Part shown: positions 9,268-18,901 of the stretch, piece after piece
Layout: every line of letters starts with the position of its first letter
Numbering within the stretch: the first letter of the stretch is position 1
Origin: Roseibium sp. Sym1
Lineage (GTDB): Bacteria; Pseudomonadota; Alphaproteobacteria; Rhizobiales; Stappiaceae
Reading direction: 5' to 3'
Length of the DNA: 64,000 bases
NCBI RefSeq assembly: GCF_027359675.1
Contig: NZ_CP114786.1
Coordinates: forward strand, 4,996,501-5,060,500
Program-made: the position numbers and the translations under genes
The notes under the pieces: generated by a model
Database searches by the model: none
The model's input: the letters and a program-made list of their open reading frames with translations, nothing else
Told to the model about the DNA's origin: nothing

Positions 9268-10707
9268 ATGCCAAGCGGCACGATTCTAGTTGCAGATGAC
9301 GATGCGGCCATCCGCACCGTCCTCAATCAGGCCCTGTCCCGGGCCGGTTATACGGTCCGCCTGACATCGAACGCCTCCACCTTGTGGCGATGGGTGTCGT
9401 CAGGCGACGGCGACCTGGTGATTACCGATGTGGTCATGCCGGACGAGAATATTTTCGACGTGCTGCCACGCATGAAGAAGATGCGTCCGGAACTGCCGGT
9501 GCTGGTCATGAGTGCCCAGAACACTTTCATGACGGCCATCAAAGCCTCGGAAAAAGGCGCTTACGAGTATCTCCCAAAGCCCTTTGACCTCAAGGAACTG
9601 ACCAGCATCGTTCAGCGGGCTCTGGAGGAGCCAAAGAAGAAAACCGCCGTTGACCTGGATGACGCCGGCGAGGGCATGCCGCTGGTGGGGCGTTCGCCCG
9701 CCATGCAGGAGATCTACCGGGTGCTGGCCCGGCTGATGCAGACAGATCTGACGGTGATGATCAACGGGGAATCGGGGACCGGCAAGGAGCTTGTCGCACG
9801 TGCGCTGCATGACTACGGCAAGCGTCGCAACGGTCCCTTCGTTGCCATCAACATGGCGGCCATCCCGCGTGACTTGATCGAGGCGGAACTGTTCGGGCAC
9901 GAAAAAGGCGCCTTTACCGGCGCGCAGAACCGCAGCTCCGGACGCTTCGAACAGGCGGATGGCGGTACCCTGTTCCTGGACGAGATCGGGGACATGCCGA
10001 TGGAGGCGCAGACGCGCCTGCTACGGGTCTTGCAGCAGGGTGAATACACCACCGTTGGCGGGCGTACGCCGATCAAGACGGATGTCAGGATCATTGCCGC
10101 AACCAACAAGGACCTGCGCCACCTGATCAATCAGGGGCTGTTCCGGGAAGATCTCTATTTCCGGCTCAACGTCGTGCCGATCCGGTTGCCGCCGCTGCGC
10201 GAGCGCGTCGAGGACATTCCCGATCTTGTCCGTCACTTCTTTTCGCTCGTGGAAAAGGAAGGCCTGCCGGCCAAACAGATCGATCAGGGGGCCTTGAACC
10301 TCCTGCGCCGTTACCGCTGGCCGGGCAATGTGCGCGAACTGGAAAACCTCGTTCGCAGGCTGGCCGCTCTTTATCCGCAGGACGTCATCAGTGAAAGCCT
10401 CCTTGAACAGGAACTGAGCCAGCCGACCGTTTCCTCGATGGAGGAGGAGACCCCGGAGAACGTCAATCTGGGAAGTTCGGTGGAACGTTACCTGTCGGGT
10501 TACTTCGATACTTTCGGGGAGGCCTTGCCGCCGCCCGGGCTCTATCACCGGATCCTTCGGGAGGTCGAATATCCCCTGATCAGTGCCGCGCTGGCGGCAA
10601 CGCGCGGTAACCAGATCAAGGCGGCCGAACTCCTGGGCGTGAACCGGAACACCTTGCGCAAGAAGATCCGGGACCTGGACGTGCAGGTGATGCGTCTGAG
10701 CCGCTAG
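9268..10707 (+). CDS. ntrC: Nitrogen assimilation regulator NtrC
   Basis: A 479-residue sigma-54-dependent activator. The receiver domain has VADDDAAIR, phospho-acceptor Asp in LVITDVVMP, and LPKPFD. The AAA+ domain has Walker A GESGTGKE, the sigma-54-contacting GAFTGA loop ([14 protein letters not shown]) and Walker [15 protein letters not shown] Fis-type helix-turn-helix closes it ([16 protein letters not shown]). Start ATG 9268 is chosen; TTG 9262, overlapping the ntrB stop, is possible. It activates nitrogen-scavenging genes under ammonium limitation. Confidence 0.95.
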   Translation: MPSGTILVADDDAAIRTVLNQALSRAGYTVRLTSNASTLWRWVSSGDGDLVITDVVMPDENIFDVLPRMKKMRPELPVLVMSAQNTFMTAIKASEKGAYEYLPKPFDLKELTSIVQRALEEPKKKTAVDLDDAGEGMPLVGRSPAMQEIYRVLARLMQTDLTVMINGESGTGKELVARALHDYGKRRNGPFVAINMAAIPRDLIEAELFGHEKGAFTGAQNRSSGRFEQADGGTLFLDEIGDMPMEAQTRLLRVLQQGEYTTVGGRTPIKTDVRIIAATNKDLRHLINQGLFREDLYFRLNVVPIRLPPLRERVEDIPDLVRHFFSLVEKEGLPAKQIDQGALNLLRRYRWPGNVRELENLVRRLAALYPQDVISESLLEQELSQPTVSSMEEETPENVNLGSSVERYLSGYFDTFGEALPPPGLYHRILREVEYPLISAALAATRGNQIKAAELLGVNRNTLRKKIRDLDVQVMRLSR

Positions 10708-11038
10708 AGCATGCCGCGTTCATTCGGGCTCATTTGATCGGGACAATTTTGGTCACCAGCGAGAGGCGGTTTGTGCGCGGAGGTGTGCCACCGCCCGGCT
10801 GACCGACCCGCTCGCGGAAACGCGGCCGGTCCGGAGTGGCGTATGGACGAATTTTATTTGTTCCGGACCTGAAAGCCTTTCGTATTTTCAACAGGTTAAT
10901 CAACCCGCTTTCGTCGTCCACCGCATTTTTTCAAGATGCCTTTTGCTCTGTCGCAATTTCGCAACATTGTGTGATAAGTTTGCCGCAAACTGGGAGTGCG
11001 CGTGCCCGGGTGCGTGCGTTCAAGGCGTTTGAGGCCGA
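10708..11038. other. Intergenic region ntrC-ntrY
   Basis: This 331-base gap holds no convincing open frame. Its second half is AT-richer (about 10850-10980) and is a plausible place for the ntrYX promoter. I see no terminator hairpin of quality and no recognisable operator. Confidence 0.5.
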
Positions 11039-13303
11039 ATGATACTGGAATCTGAACAGCAGACCGTTGCGCAATCCAGCGCCGCCGGCAGGATCTGGCG
11101 ACGCGTGGGGCTTGCCATCATGGTGGTGGCGCTCGTTTCCATCGGCGTCACCTTCGCCATTCTGATGGGGTTGACGTCGATCGACCCGACCCGTGATGTC
11201 ATCATGACGGCGATGATGATCAATGGTGCGTTTGCCGCCATCCTGCTCGGCGTCATTGCCTTCGAGATCCTGAAACTCTGGCAGGCGCGCCAAAGGGGGC
11301 GTGCCGCCGCGCGCCTGCATGTGCGTGTCGTTGCCCTGTTCAGTCTGGTTGCGGCCGTGCCGGCCGTTCTCATGGCGATCCTTGCGGCGGTGACGCTCGA
11401 CCGTGGCCTTGATCGCTGGTTCGAGGACCGCACCCGGCAAATCATAGACAACGCCCTGACGGTGGCGCAGGCCTACCTGCAGGAGCATGCCAGGGTGCTG
11501 CGCGGCGACCTGATCGCCATGACCAATGATGTCGACAGGGCAAAGGCGGTCTATGATTTCGAGCCGACACGATTTGACCAGTTCTTTGCGGCACAGGTGT
11601 CGTTGAGAGGCATTCTCGCCGCGTTTATCCTCAACGAGAACGGGGAGGTCGTGACGCGGGTCGTCCTCGACCCGAACGCGGAAGTTCCACTGCCACCCGC
11701 AGACAGTTTCTTCAAGGCAAAGTCAGGCGACCCCATCCTGATCGCTCCGGGCAGTTCCAATATCGTCGGCGGCGTGATGAAACTGTCCGCCTATGACGAT
11801 TTCTACCTTTATGCCGTGCGCGCCATCGATCCGCGTGTGTTGGATTACCTTCGCCTCGCGGAAACCGGTGCGTCGCAATACCAGCAGATGGAAAACAGCC
11901 GCTTCGGCGTCCAGGTCGCCTTTGCACTGGTTTATCTGGGCGTCGCCCTGGTGCTGCTGTTGTCGGCAATCTGGATCGGTTTCGGGTTTGCCAACAAGCT
12001 GGTATCGCCGATCAGGGCGCTGATTTCGGCGGCGGACGATGTCTCCAAGGGAAATCTTGCCGTCAAGGTGCGGACCGAAAAGTCCGGCGGTGACCTGGCA
12101 AATCTCGGTGAAACCTTCAACAAGATGACCGGACAGCTACTTGGACAGAGAGACGCGCTTCTGGCCGCCAACGAGCAGATCGATCGCCGCAGGCGGTTCA
12201 ACGAGGCTGTGCTGTCCGGTGTTTCGACGGGTGTGATCAGCGTGGATGACGAAGCCTCGATCATGCTGATCAACAGGTCCGCGCTTGAGCTTTTGCAACT
12301 GGACGAAGTGCAGATTCTGAACAAGCCGCTGGTTGAGGTCGTGCCCGAATTGACGGACTGTATCGCCCAGGTTCAGGCGAACGGCATTGAACGCCTGCCG
12401 GAAACCCAGGTCGAGATCACCCTGGACGGGCGGCTGCGAACGATCAACGTTCGCATCACCAGGGAACAGTCGACGCGGCGTGAACACGGGTTTGTCGTGA
12501 CGCTTGATGACATCACGGACCTGGTCTCGGCACAGAGAAACTCGGCCTGGGCCGACGTCGCCCGGCGCATCGCCCACGAGATCAAGAATCCGCTGACGCC
12601 CATCCAGCTGTCGGCAGAGCGTATCCGGCGCCGGTACGGCAAGAAGATCGAGGACGACCGCGAAGTTTTCGATCAGTGCATCGACACGATTGTGCGCCAG
12701 GTCGGCGACATCGGTCAGATGGTGGACGAGTTTTCCTCCTTTGCCCGGATGCGCAAGCCGAACAAGGTGCCCGGCGACATGCGCGAAGCTGTCCGCGATG
12801 CCGCCTTCATGCAGTCGGTGGCCAATCCCGAGATCAGCGTGACCGCCGAAGTGCCCTCCGAAGCGGTGCCGGCTGTGTTCGACGCGCGTCTGGTCGGTCA
12901 GGCGCTGACGAATGTGATCAAGAACGCCACGGAGGCGGTGGCGGCGCGACCAGGTGACGAATTGCCCAAGGGCAAGGTGACGGCACGATTGTACACGGAA
13001 GAAACCAGCGGCGGAGACCGGGTTGTCGTCGATGTTATTGACAACGGGGTCGGGCTGCCTGAAGAAAACCGCGCACGGCTGCTGGAACCCTACATGACCA
13101 CGCGGGAGAAGGGGACCGGCCTTGGCCTGGCCATTGTCCGCAAGATCCTGGAAGACCATGGGGGCGGTATCGAATTGCTCGACGCCCCCAAATCGAGCCC
13201 TGACGATACCGGAACCCTGGTTCGCTTGACCTTGGCTGCTCATGCCGAGGCAGAACCGGAAACAGAACCGCACAACCAGACAGTGACTGCCCATGGCGCA
13301 TGA
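11039..13303 (+). CDS. ntrY: Membrane sensor histidine kinase NtrY
   Basis: A 754-residue kinase. Three hydrophobic segments near the N-terminus and a fourth around residues 295-320 (VAFALVYLGVALVLLLSAIWIG) bracket a periplasmic sensor region. A HAMP linker, a PAS domain (VLSGVSTGVISVDDEASIMLINRS), the H-box [21 protein letters not shown]-box ALTNVIKNATEAV and G-boxes DNGVGLPEEN and GTGLGLAIV follow. It works with NtrX, with which it overlaps by 11 bases. In relatives NtrYX affects nitrogen and redox metabolism and the cell envelope. Confidence 0.95.
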   Translation: MILESEQQTVAQSSAAGRIWRRVGLAIMVVALVSIGVTFAILMGLTSIDPTRDVIMTAMMINGAFAAILLGVIAFEILKLWQARQRGRAAARLHVRVVALFSLVAAVPAVLMAILAAVTLDRGLDRWFEDRTRQIIDNALTVAQAYLQEHARVLRGDLIAMTNDVDRAKAVYDFEPTRFDQFFAAQVSLRGILAAFILNENGEVVTRVVLDPNAEVPLPPADSFFKAKSGDPILIAPGSSNIVGGVMKLSAYDDFYLYAVRAIDPRVLDYLRLAETGASQYQQMENSRFGVQVAFALVYLGVALVLLLSAIWIGFGFANKLVSPIRALISAADDVSKGNLAVKVRTEKSGGDLANLGETFNKMTGQLLGQRDALLAANEQIDRRRRFNEAVLSGVSTGVISVDDEASIMLINRSALELLQLDEVQILNKPLVEVVPELTDCIAQVQANGIERLPETQVEITLDGRLRTINVRITREQSTRREHGFVVTLDDITDLVSAQRNSAWADVARRIAHEIKNPLTPIQLSAERIRRRYGKKIEDDREVFDQCIDTIVRQVGDIGQMVDEFSSFARMRKPNKVPGDMREAVRDAAFMQSVANPEISVTAEVPSEAVPAVFDARLVGQALTNVIKNATEAVAARPGDELPKGKVTARLYTEETSGGDRVVVDVIDNGVGLPEENRARLLEPYMTTREKGTGLGLAIVRKILEDHGGGIELLDAPKSSPDDTGTLVRLTLAAHAEAEPETEPHNQTVTAHGA

Positions 13304-14660
13304 TATTCTAGTCGTTGACGACGAAACAGACATTCGCGAGATGATCGCCGGCATCCTGGACGATGACGGCTACGGAACGCGCACCGCGCATGATTCCGAC
13401 AGCGCCATCGCCGCCGTCAAGGAGCGCAAGCCTTCGCTGGTCATCCTGGACATCTGGCTGATGGGCAGCCGGTTGGACGGACTTGCGCTGCTCGACTTGT
13501 TCAAGGAGACGGATCCGGACTTGCCGGTGGTGATCATATCCGGCCACGGCAACATCGAGACGGCCGTTTCCGCGATCAAGCGCGGCGCCTACGACTATAT
13601 CGAGAAACCGTTCAAGGCGGACCGGCTGATCCATATCGTCGAGCGCGCGCTGGAAGCCTCGAGCCTGAAGCGCGAGATCCGTGACCTGAAGCAGCGCAGT
13701 GGTGAAAGCAACGAGATCATCGGCAATTCGTCCGCCGCGCATAACCTGCGCCAGACCATTCAGAAAATTGCGGGCACCAACAGCCGTATCCTGATCGTCG
13801 GACCGTCCGGTGCCGGCAAGGAACAGGCCGCGCGCATGATCCATGACAGCTCACCGCGGGCAAAAAGCCCGTTCGTCGTGTTGAATGCCGCCACCATCAC
13901 GCCCGCGCGCATGGAAGAAGAGCTGTTCGGCATCGAGGATGAAAACGGCAACCTGAGAAAGGTCGGCGCTCTGGAGGAAGCCCATGGCGGCACGCTCTAT
14001 CTCGACGAGGTCGCCGACATGCCGGCCGAGACCCAGGGCAAGATCCTGCGAGTGCTGGTCGAGCAGAGCTTTTCGCGCGTGGGCGGCACCCAGAAGGTGC
14101 AAGTCGATATCCGGATCCTGTCCTCGACCTCCAAGAACCTGGAAGAGCATATTGCCTCGGGTCTTTTCCGGCAGGATCTGTATCACCGGTTGAGCGTGGT
14201 GCCGCTGCGTGTGCCCGGCCTTGCCGAGCGCCGCGAGGACATTCCGGTTCTGGTGCATCATTTCATGGACTACATCTCCGCGGCGTCGGGTATTCCGCTC
14301 AGGCCTATCGGAGATGACGCCATGGCGGTTCTGCAGACCCACGACTGGCCCGGCAACGTGCGCCAGTTGCGCAACAATGTGGAGCGATTGATGATCCTGA
14401 GCCGGGGCGAACCCGACAGCACGATCACGGCGGACTTGCTGCCGGCGGAAATCGGCGAGACGCTTCCCAACCTGCCGACGTCCGGGACCGGAGAGCATCT
14501 GATGTCGGTTCCCTTGCGCGAGGCGCGGGAGATTTTCGAGCGTGAATATCTTCAGGCGCAGATCAAGAGATTTGACGGCAACATCTCGCGCACGGCGGAA
14601 TTTGTCGGTATGGAACGTTCCGCGCTTCACCGGAAGCTGAAAACCCTGGGCATGACCTGA
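13293..14660 (+). CDS. ntrX: NtrX response regulator
   Basis: A 455-residue regulator: receiver domain (DILVVDDETDIREMI, Asp in LVILDIWLMGS, EKPFKADRL), AAA+-like domain (VGPSGAGKEQAA, GGTLYLDEVADMP) and C-terminal Fis helix-turn-helix (ISRTAEFVGMERSALHRKL). The GAFTGA loop that contacts sigma-54 is replaced by a GIEDENGNLRKVGAL stretch. This is characteristic of NtrX orthologues and implies it does not activate sigma-54 polymerase in the classic way. The start lies inside the ntrY end, indicating coupled translation. Confidence 0.94.
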   Translation: MAHDILVVDDETDIREMIAGILDDDGYGTRTAHDSDSAIAAVKERKPSLVILDIWLMGSRLDGLALLDLFKETDPDLPVVIISGHGNIETAVSAIKRGAYDYIEKPFKADRLIHIVERALEASSLKREIRDLKQRSGESNEIIGNSSAAHNLRQTIQKIAGTNSRILIVGPSGAGKEQAARMIHDSSPRAKSPFVVLNAATITPARMEEELFGIEDENGNLRKVGALEEAHGGTLYLDEVADMPAETQGKILRVLVEQSFSRVGGTQKVQVDIRILSSTSKNLEEHIASGLFRQDLYHRLSVVPLRVPGLAERREDIPVLVHHFMDYISAASGIPLRPIGDDAMAVLQTHDWPGNVRQLRNNVERLMILSRGEPDSTITADLLPAEIGETLPNLPTSGTGEHLMSVPLREAREIFEREYLQAQIKRFDGNISRTAEFVGMERSALHRKLKTLGMT

Positions 14661-14710
14661 GGTCTGGTGGACACCTGTAGGAAACGGCAGAGCGGGAAAG
14701 GGTTGTTCCC

Positions 14711-16087
14711 ATGAAAATCGTGATTTGCGGCGCGGGGCAGGTCGGATACGGCATCGCGGAGCGTCTGGCTGCTGAACAGAACGATGTCTCGGTGATCGAT
14801 TCCTCGCCGCAGCTGATCAACGCGATCGGTGACCAGCTCGACGTGCGCGGCTTTGTCGGCCACGGTGCGCATCCGGACATCCTGGCGCAGGCCGGTGCCG
14901 AGGAAGCGGACATGATCGTGGCGGTGACGCTCTACGACGAGGTCAACATGGTGGCCTGCCAGGTTGCCCATTCGCTGTTCAACGTCCCGACAAAGGTCGC
15001 CCGCATCCGTGCACAGTCGTATCTGCAGGGGCGCTGGCGCAACCTGTTTTCCCGCGACAACATGCCGATCGACGTGATCATCTCGCCGGAGATCGAGGTC
15101 GGCGAGATGGTTCTGCGGCGCCTTGCTCTGCCCGGCGCCGTCGAAACCGTCCGCTTTGCCGACGACCAGGTGGTCGTGGTCGGCATCATCTGCGAGGAAG
15201 ACTGTCCGGTGGTCGACACGCCCTTGCGCCAGCTGACGGAACTCTTTCCCGATCTGGGTGCGGTCGTTGTCGGTCTCTACCGCAACAATCGCCTGTTCGT
15301 GCCCAAGAGCAGCGATTCCATCCTGACCGGTGACCTTGCTTATGTGGTTGCGCGCCGGGATCAGGTGCGGCGCACGTTGAGCATCTTCGGTCACGAGGAA
15401 CCCGAGGCCGCCAAGGTCGTGATCGCCGGCGGCGGCAATATCGGTCTCTATGTCGCCAAGGCCCTCGAGCAACGTCAGTCGGGCACGAAGATCAAGCTGA
15501 TCGAAGCCTCGCGCGAACGGGCCATGGCCGTTGCCGACGACCTCAAACGCTCGGTTATCCTGCACGGCAGTGCTCTCGACCAGACCATTTTGAGCGAAGC
15601 CGATGCCGGTGACGCCGACACGATGGTGGCGCTGACCAACGAGGATGAGGTCAATATCCTGTCCTCCGTCATGGCCAAGAAGCTCGGCTGCAAGCGCTCG
15701 CTGTCGCTTCTGAACAATCCGAGTTATCCCGCCTTCGCGAACGCGCTCGGCATCGACGCCTTCATAAATCCGCGCGCGGTGACGATCTCGCGGATCCTGC
15801 AGCATGTGCGGCGCGGGCGGATCAGGGGCGTGCATTCCCTGCAAAACGGTGCGGCGGAGATCGTCGAGGCCGAAGCGCTGGACACATCCCCCCTGGTCGG
15901 CAAGCCGTTGCGGGTGATTGATCTTCCGTCCGGAATTCGCGTTGGCGCGGTTTTTCGGGGCGGCAAGGTCCTCACCCCCGACGGTGATCTGCAGATCCAG
16001 GCTCAGGACAGGATCGTGATCTTTGCGGTTGCGAACCGGGTCCGCCAGGTTGAGCAGATGTTCCGCGTCAGCCTTGACTTCTTTTAA
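14711..16087 (+). CDS. trkA: Trk system potassium uptake regulatory protein TrkA
   Basis: A 458-residue cytoplasmic subunit with two RCK halves. Each has a Rossmann NAD-binding start (MKIVICGAGQVGYGIAERLAAE and KVVIAGGGNIGLYVAKALEQ) and a TrkA-C regulatory module, the second ending VRQVEQMFRVSL. It gates TrkH/TrkG potassium channels in response to nucleotides. Its position after ntrX is conserved in this class. No trkH gene is in the window. Confidence 0.95.
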   Translation: MKIVICGAGQVGYGIAERLAAEQNDVSVIDSSPQLINAIGDQLDVRGFVGHGAHPDILAQAGAEEADMIVAVTLYDEVNMVACQVAHSLFNVPTKVARIRAQSYLQGRWRNLFSRDNMPIDVIISPEIEVGEMVLRRLALPGAVETVRFADDQVVVVGIICEEDCPVVDTPLRQLTELFPDLGAVVVGLYRNNRLFVPKSSDSILTGDLAYVVARRDQVRRTLSIFGHEEPEAAKVVIAGGGNIGLYVAKALEQRQSGTKIKLIEASRERAMAVADDLKRSVILHGSALDQTILSEADAGDADTMVALTNEDEVNILSSVMAKKLGCKRSLSLLNNPSYPAFANALGIDAFINPRAVTISRILQHVRRGRIRGVHSLQNGAAEIVEAEALDTSPLVGKPLRVIDLPSGIRVGAVFRGGKVLTPDGDLQIQAQDRIVIFAVANRVRQVEQMFRVSLDFF

Positions 16088-16120
16088 GGCACGGCGCCGG
16101 TTTTCAGGCCTTGCATTTAC

Positions 16121-16136
16121 CTGACCATAAGGTCAA
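16121..16136. promoter_or_regulatory. Possible RutR-type operator upstream of dat
   Basis: CTGACCATAAGGTCAA matches the RutR consensus TTGACCA-NN-TGGTCAA at 12 of 14 specified positions, with the same half-site spacing as the two sites at 31461 and 31494. It lies between trkA and the D-amino-acid aminotransferase gene, 53 bases before the dat start. The match is visible; binding is inference. Confidence 0.4.
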
Positions 16137-16188
16137 AATTTCAAGTCAAACCAATCGGTTCGCCCAGAACCCGCCATTTGGAGGCCCC

Positions 16189-17052
16189 ATGAGCCGGATT
16201 GCCTATGTCAACGGTCAGTATGTACGTCACGCGGATGCCGCGGTGCATGTGGAAGACCGGGGCTATCAGTTTGCCGACGGTGTTTACGAGGTTTGCGAAG
16301 TCTGGCAAGGCAACATTGTCGATGCCCCGCGGCATCTGGACCGGCTTGGCCGGTCCTTGAGCGAATTGCGCATCGACTGGCCGATGACGCGCAGCGCCGT
16401 GGATTTCGTCCTGCATCAGGTTGTCCGTCGAAACCGCGTCCGCAACGGGCTTGTTTATATCCAGGTGACACGCGGTGTTTCCAAGCGCGATCACTTTTTC
16501 CCGCCGGAGGAGGTTGCTCCGTCGATCGTCGTCACGGCGCGGTCCACCAATCCAGCCGCGGCAGCTGCCCAGGCCGCCCAGGGCATTGCAGTCGTCAGTT
16601 ACCCGGAGAACCGCTGGCCGCGGGTTGATATCAAGACCGTCGCACTGCTACCGAATGTGCTGGCCAAGCAGAACGCCAAGGAACATGGCGGCAAGGAAGC
16701 CTGGTATGTGGATGCCGACGGCTTCGTTACCGAGGGCGGATCGACCAATGCCTGGATCGTTACCAAGGACGGCGCCGTGGTGACACGGCCGGCCGATAGC
16801 GGTATCCTGCGCGGCATCACGCGCGCTGTGGTCCTGGACATTATCCAAAAGGAAGGGCTGACCTTTGAGGAAAGGCCGTTTAGCCTGGAAGAGGCCTTTG
16901 ACGCGAAGGAAGCTTTTGTCACGGCGGCGACCAGCGTCGTTATGCCGGTGACACGTGTGGACGGCAAAATGATCGGAAACGGGCATCCCGGTTCCGTCGC
17001 TACCCGATTGCGCGAACTCTTCCATACTGCTACTGATTTGCAGGCGGTATGA
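16189..17052 (+). CDS. dat: D-amino-acid aminotransferase (class IV PLP enzyme)
   Basis: A 287-residue fold-type IV aminotransferase. Typical are VEDRGYQFADGVYEV at the N-terminus, DIKTVALLPNVLAKQNAKE with the PLP Lys, FVTEGGSTNAWIV, and the phosphate-binding region RGITRAVVLDI. It transfers amino groups between D-amino acids and 2-oxo acids, supplying D-Ala/D-Glu or degrading D-amino acids. The start is fixed by GGAGG four bases before ATG. The trkA-dat-hfq order recurs in Hyphomicrobiales. A RutR-like palindrome lies in its leader. Confidence 0.92.
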   Translation: MSRIAYVNGQYVRHADAAVHVEDRGYQFADGVYEVCEVWQGNIVDAPRHLDRLGRSLSELRIDWPMTRSAVDFVLHQVVRRNRVRNGLVYIQVTRGVSKRDHFFPPEEVAPSIVVTARSTNPAAAAAQAAQGIAVVSYPENRWPRVDIKTVALLPNVLAKQNAKEHGGKEAWYVDADGFVTEGGSTNAWIVTKDGAVVTRPADSGILRGITRAVVLDIIQKEGLTFEERPFSLEEAFDAKEAFVTAATSVVMPVTRVDGKMIGNGHPGSVATRLRELFHTATDLQAV

Positions 17053-17242
17053 TTCGATTGGCCTTATTGGCTGCGAAAAACGAGACAATGACGGGCCGAG
17101 GCAGACGGTCCTGACTGGTGGGCAAGACAAAAGGCGGATGGTCCGCAAAGTCTAAGCTTTTGAAGTTCAATGGCTTTTGACGGCAGGCCGCTTAAACGCC
17201 GGATGCTCGGCCGCATCCGGGGCAAATAGGATAAAAAGACTG

Positions 17243-17497
17243 ATGGCTGAGCGCGCACAAAATCTTCAAGACACTTTTCTTAATCACGTTCGCAAACAAA
17301 AAACTCCTCTGACGATTTTCCTCATCAATGGTGTGAAATTGCAGGGCGTGGTCACCTGGTTTGACAACTTCTGTGTCCTGCTACGCCGTGACGGGCACTC
17401 GCAGCTGGTGTACAAACACGCGATTTCCACGATAATGCCCAATGGTCCTGTTCAACTGTTCGACCAGGCAGAGGAAAACGCTGAAAAGGCAAGCTGA
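17243..17497 (+). CDS. hfq: RNA chaperone Hfq
   Basis: An 84-residue Sm-like protein. The Sm1 motif region ([30 protein letters not shown], residues about 7-36) and Sm2 motif (YKHAISTI) are intact, including the FDNF turn. It forms hexamers that pair small RNAs with mRNAs. ATG 17243 gives the usual N-terminus [10 protein letters not shown]. The next gene, hflX, starts directly at the following base, as in many proteobacteria. Confidence 0.97.
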   Translation: MAERAQNLQDTFLNHVRKQKTPLTIFLINGVKLQGVVTWFDNFCVLLRRDGHSQLVYKHAISTIMPNGPVQLFDQAEENAEKAS

Positions 17498-18901
17498 TTG
17501 AAACCGAAGTCTCGCGCGGACGATTTCTCTAAATCAAACGGTTCCGAGGAGCCGGGTCAAAAATCGCTGAGATTGAAGAATACTGGGGTGGACCGTCTGC
17601 CCCAGCCTTTTCGTGCGATGATCATCGAACCGGTCCTGCTGACGCGGGATGCCGCCCAGTCGGACCTGCGCGGCAATCGCAGCCCGGAAGCCCGGCTGGA
17701 AGAAGCCATCGGACTGAGCGCCGCGATCAACCTGACCATCCTTCATTCGGGCGTCGTCAAGATCAACAATCCGAAGCCGGCAACGCTGTTCGGCGAGGGC
17801 AAGGTTGCGGAACTCGCTGGAATCGTGGCCAGCGAGGATCTCGATCTTGTGGTCATCGATCACCCGCTATCACCCGTGCAACAGCGCAATCTGGAACGGC
17901 GCCTGAAAACCAAGGTGATCGACCGGACCGGTCTCATCCTTGAAATCTTTGGTGATCGCGCGCGCACCAAGGAAGGCCGTCTGCAGGTCGATCTCGCGCA
18001 TCTGACCTGGCAGAAGAGCCGACTGGTGCGGTCCTGGACCCACCTGGAACGCCAGCGCGGCGGCGCCGGTTTCATGGGCGGTCCGGGCGAAACGCAGATC
18101 GAGGCCGACCGCCGCCAGATCCAGGAACGCATCATCGCGCTGCAGAAGCAGCTCGAACAGGTGCGCCGGACCCGCGACCTGCACCGCAAGAAACGCAAGA
18201 AGATTCCTCAACCTGTCGTCGCCCTGGTCGGCTACACCAACGCCGGCAAGTCGACGCTGTTCAACCGGCTGACCGAATCCGATGTCTTCGCCAAGGACCT
18301 TTTGTTCGCGACGCTGGATCCCACCCTGCGCAAAGTGACGCTGCCTCATGGGCGCGAGGTGATCCTGTCCGACACGGTGGGCTTCATCTCTGATCTGCCG
18401 ACCCATCTCGTTGCCGCCTTCCGGGCAACTTTGGAAGAGGTTCTGGAAGCGGACCTGATCCTGCATGTGCGCGACATTTCCCATCCGGACACGGATGCAC
18501 AGGCCGAAGACGTCAAGAAGACACTCACCGATCTCGGCGTCGATGCCCTGACGGGAGCGCCTGTTGTCGAGGTCTGGAACAAGATCGACTGCCTCGATCC
18601 GGCCTACCGGGACAAGCTTCTCGAGGATGCCGGAGACGAGGGTCCGATTGCCCTTTCGGCATTGACGGGGGAGGGCATCGATCAGCTTTCGCAGCGGATC
18701 GATGCCTTCATGGCCCAGAATGACGACATTCTGACCGTGCGTATCCCGGTGGCGGAAGGCGCTTTGCTGGCCAGGCTCTACCAGATGGCGGAAGTGCTGG
18801 AACGAAACGATGCGGAGGATTTCGTGACCGCCGAGGTTCGGGTCACGGACAAGCAGCGCGGGCCGTTCCGGGAAACCTTCGCCGCCTTCATCGACGGCTG
18901 A
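17498..18901 (+). CDS. hflX: Ribosome-associated GTPase HflX
   Basis: A 467-residue Obg-HflX superfamily GTPase that rescues or splits stalled ribosomes. Visible are the N-terminal nucleotide-binding domain (FGEGKV, DHPLSPVQQRNLE), the GGPGETQIEADRR glycine-rich linker, G1 GYTNAGKST, G3 DTVGFISDLP and G4 NKID. Translation appears to begin at TTG 17498 immediately after the hfq stop. A later ATG at MIIEPVLL (residue 41) is an alternative that would remove a poorly conserved N-terminal stretch. Confidence 0.93.
   Translation: MKPKSRADDFSKSNGSEEPGQKSLRLKNTGVDRLPQPFRAMIIEPVLLTRDAAQSDLRGNRSPEARLEEAIGLSAAINLTILHSGVVKINNPKPATLFGEGKVAELAGIVASEDLDLVVIDHPLSPVQQRNLERRLKTKVIDRTGLILEIFGDRARTKEGRLQVDLAHLTWQKSRLVRSWTHLERQRGGAGFMGGPGETQIEADRRQIQERIIALQKQLEQVRRTRDLHRKKRKKIPQPVVALVGYTNAGKSTLFNRLTESDVFAKDLLFATLDPTLRKVTLPHGREVILSDTVGFISDLPTHLVAAFRATLEEVLEADLILHVRDISHPDTDAQAEDVKKTLTDLGVDALTGAPVVEVWNKIDCLDPAYRDKLLEDAGDEGPIALSALTGEGIDQLSQRIDAFMAQNDDILTVRIPVAEGALLARLYQMAEVLERNDAEDFVTAEVRVTDKQRGPFRETFAAFIDG

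Noticed and set aside
13293..14660. Loss of the GAFTGA loop in a NtrC-family regulator
   Set aside because: This is the known feature of NtrX orthologues and not a defect of this copy.
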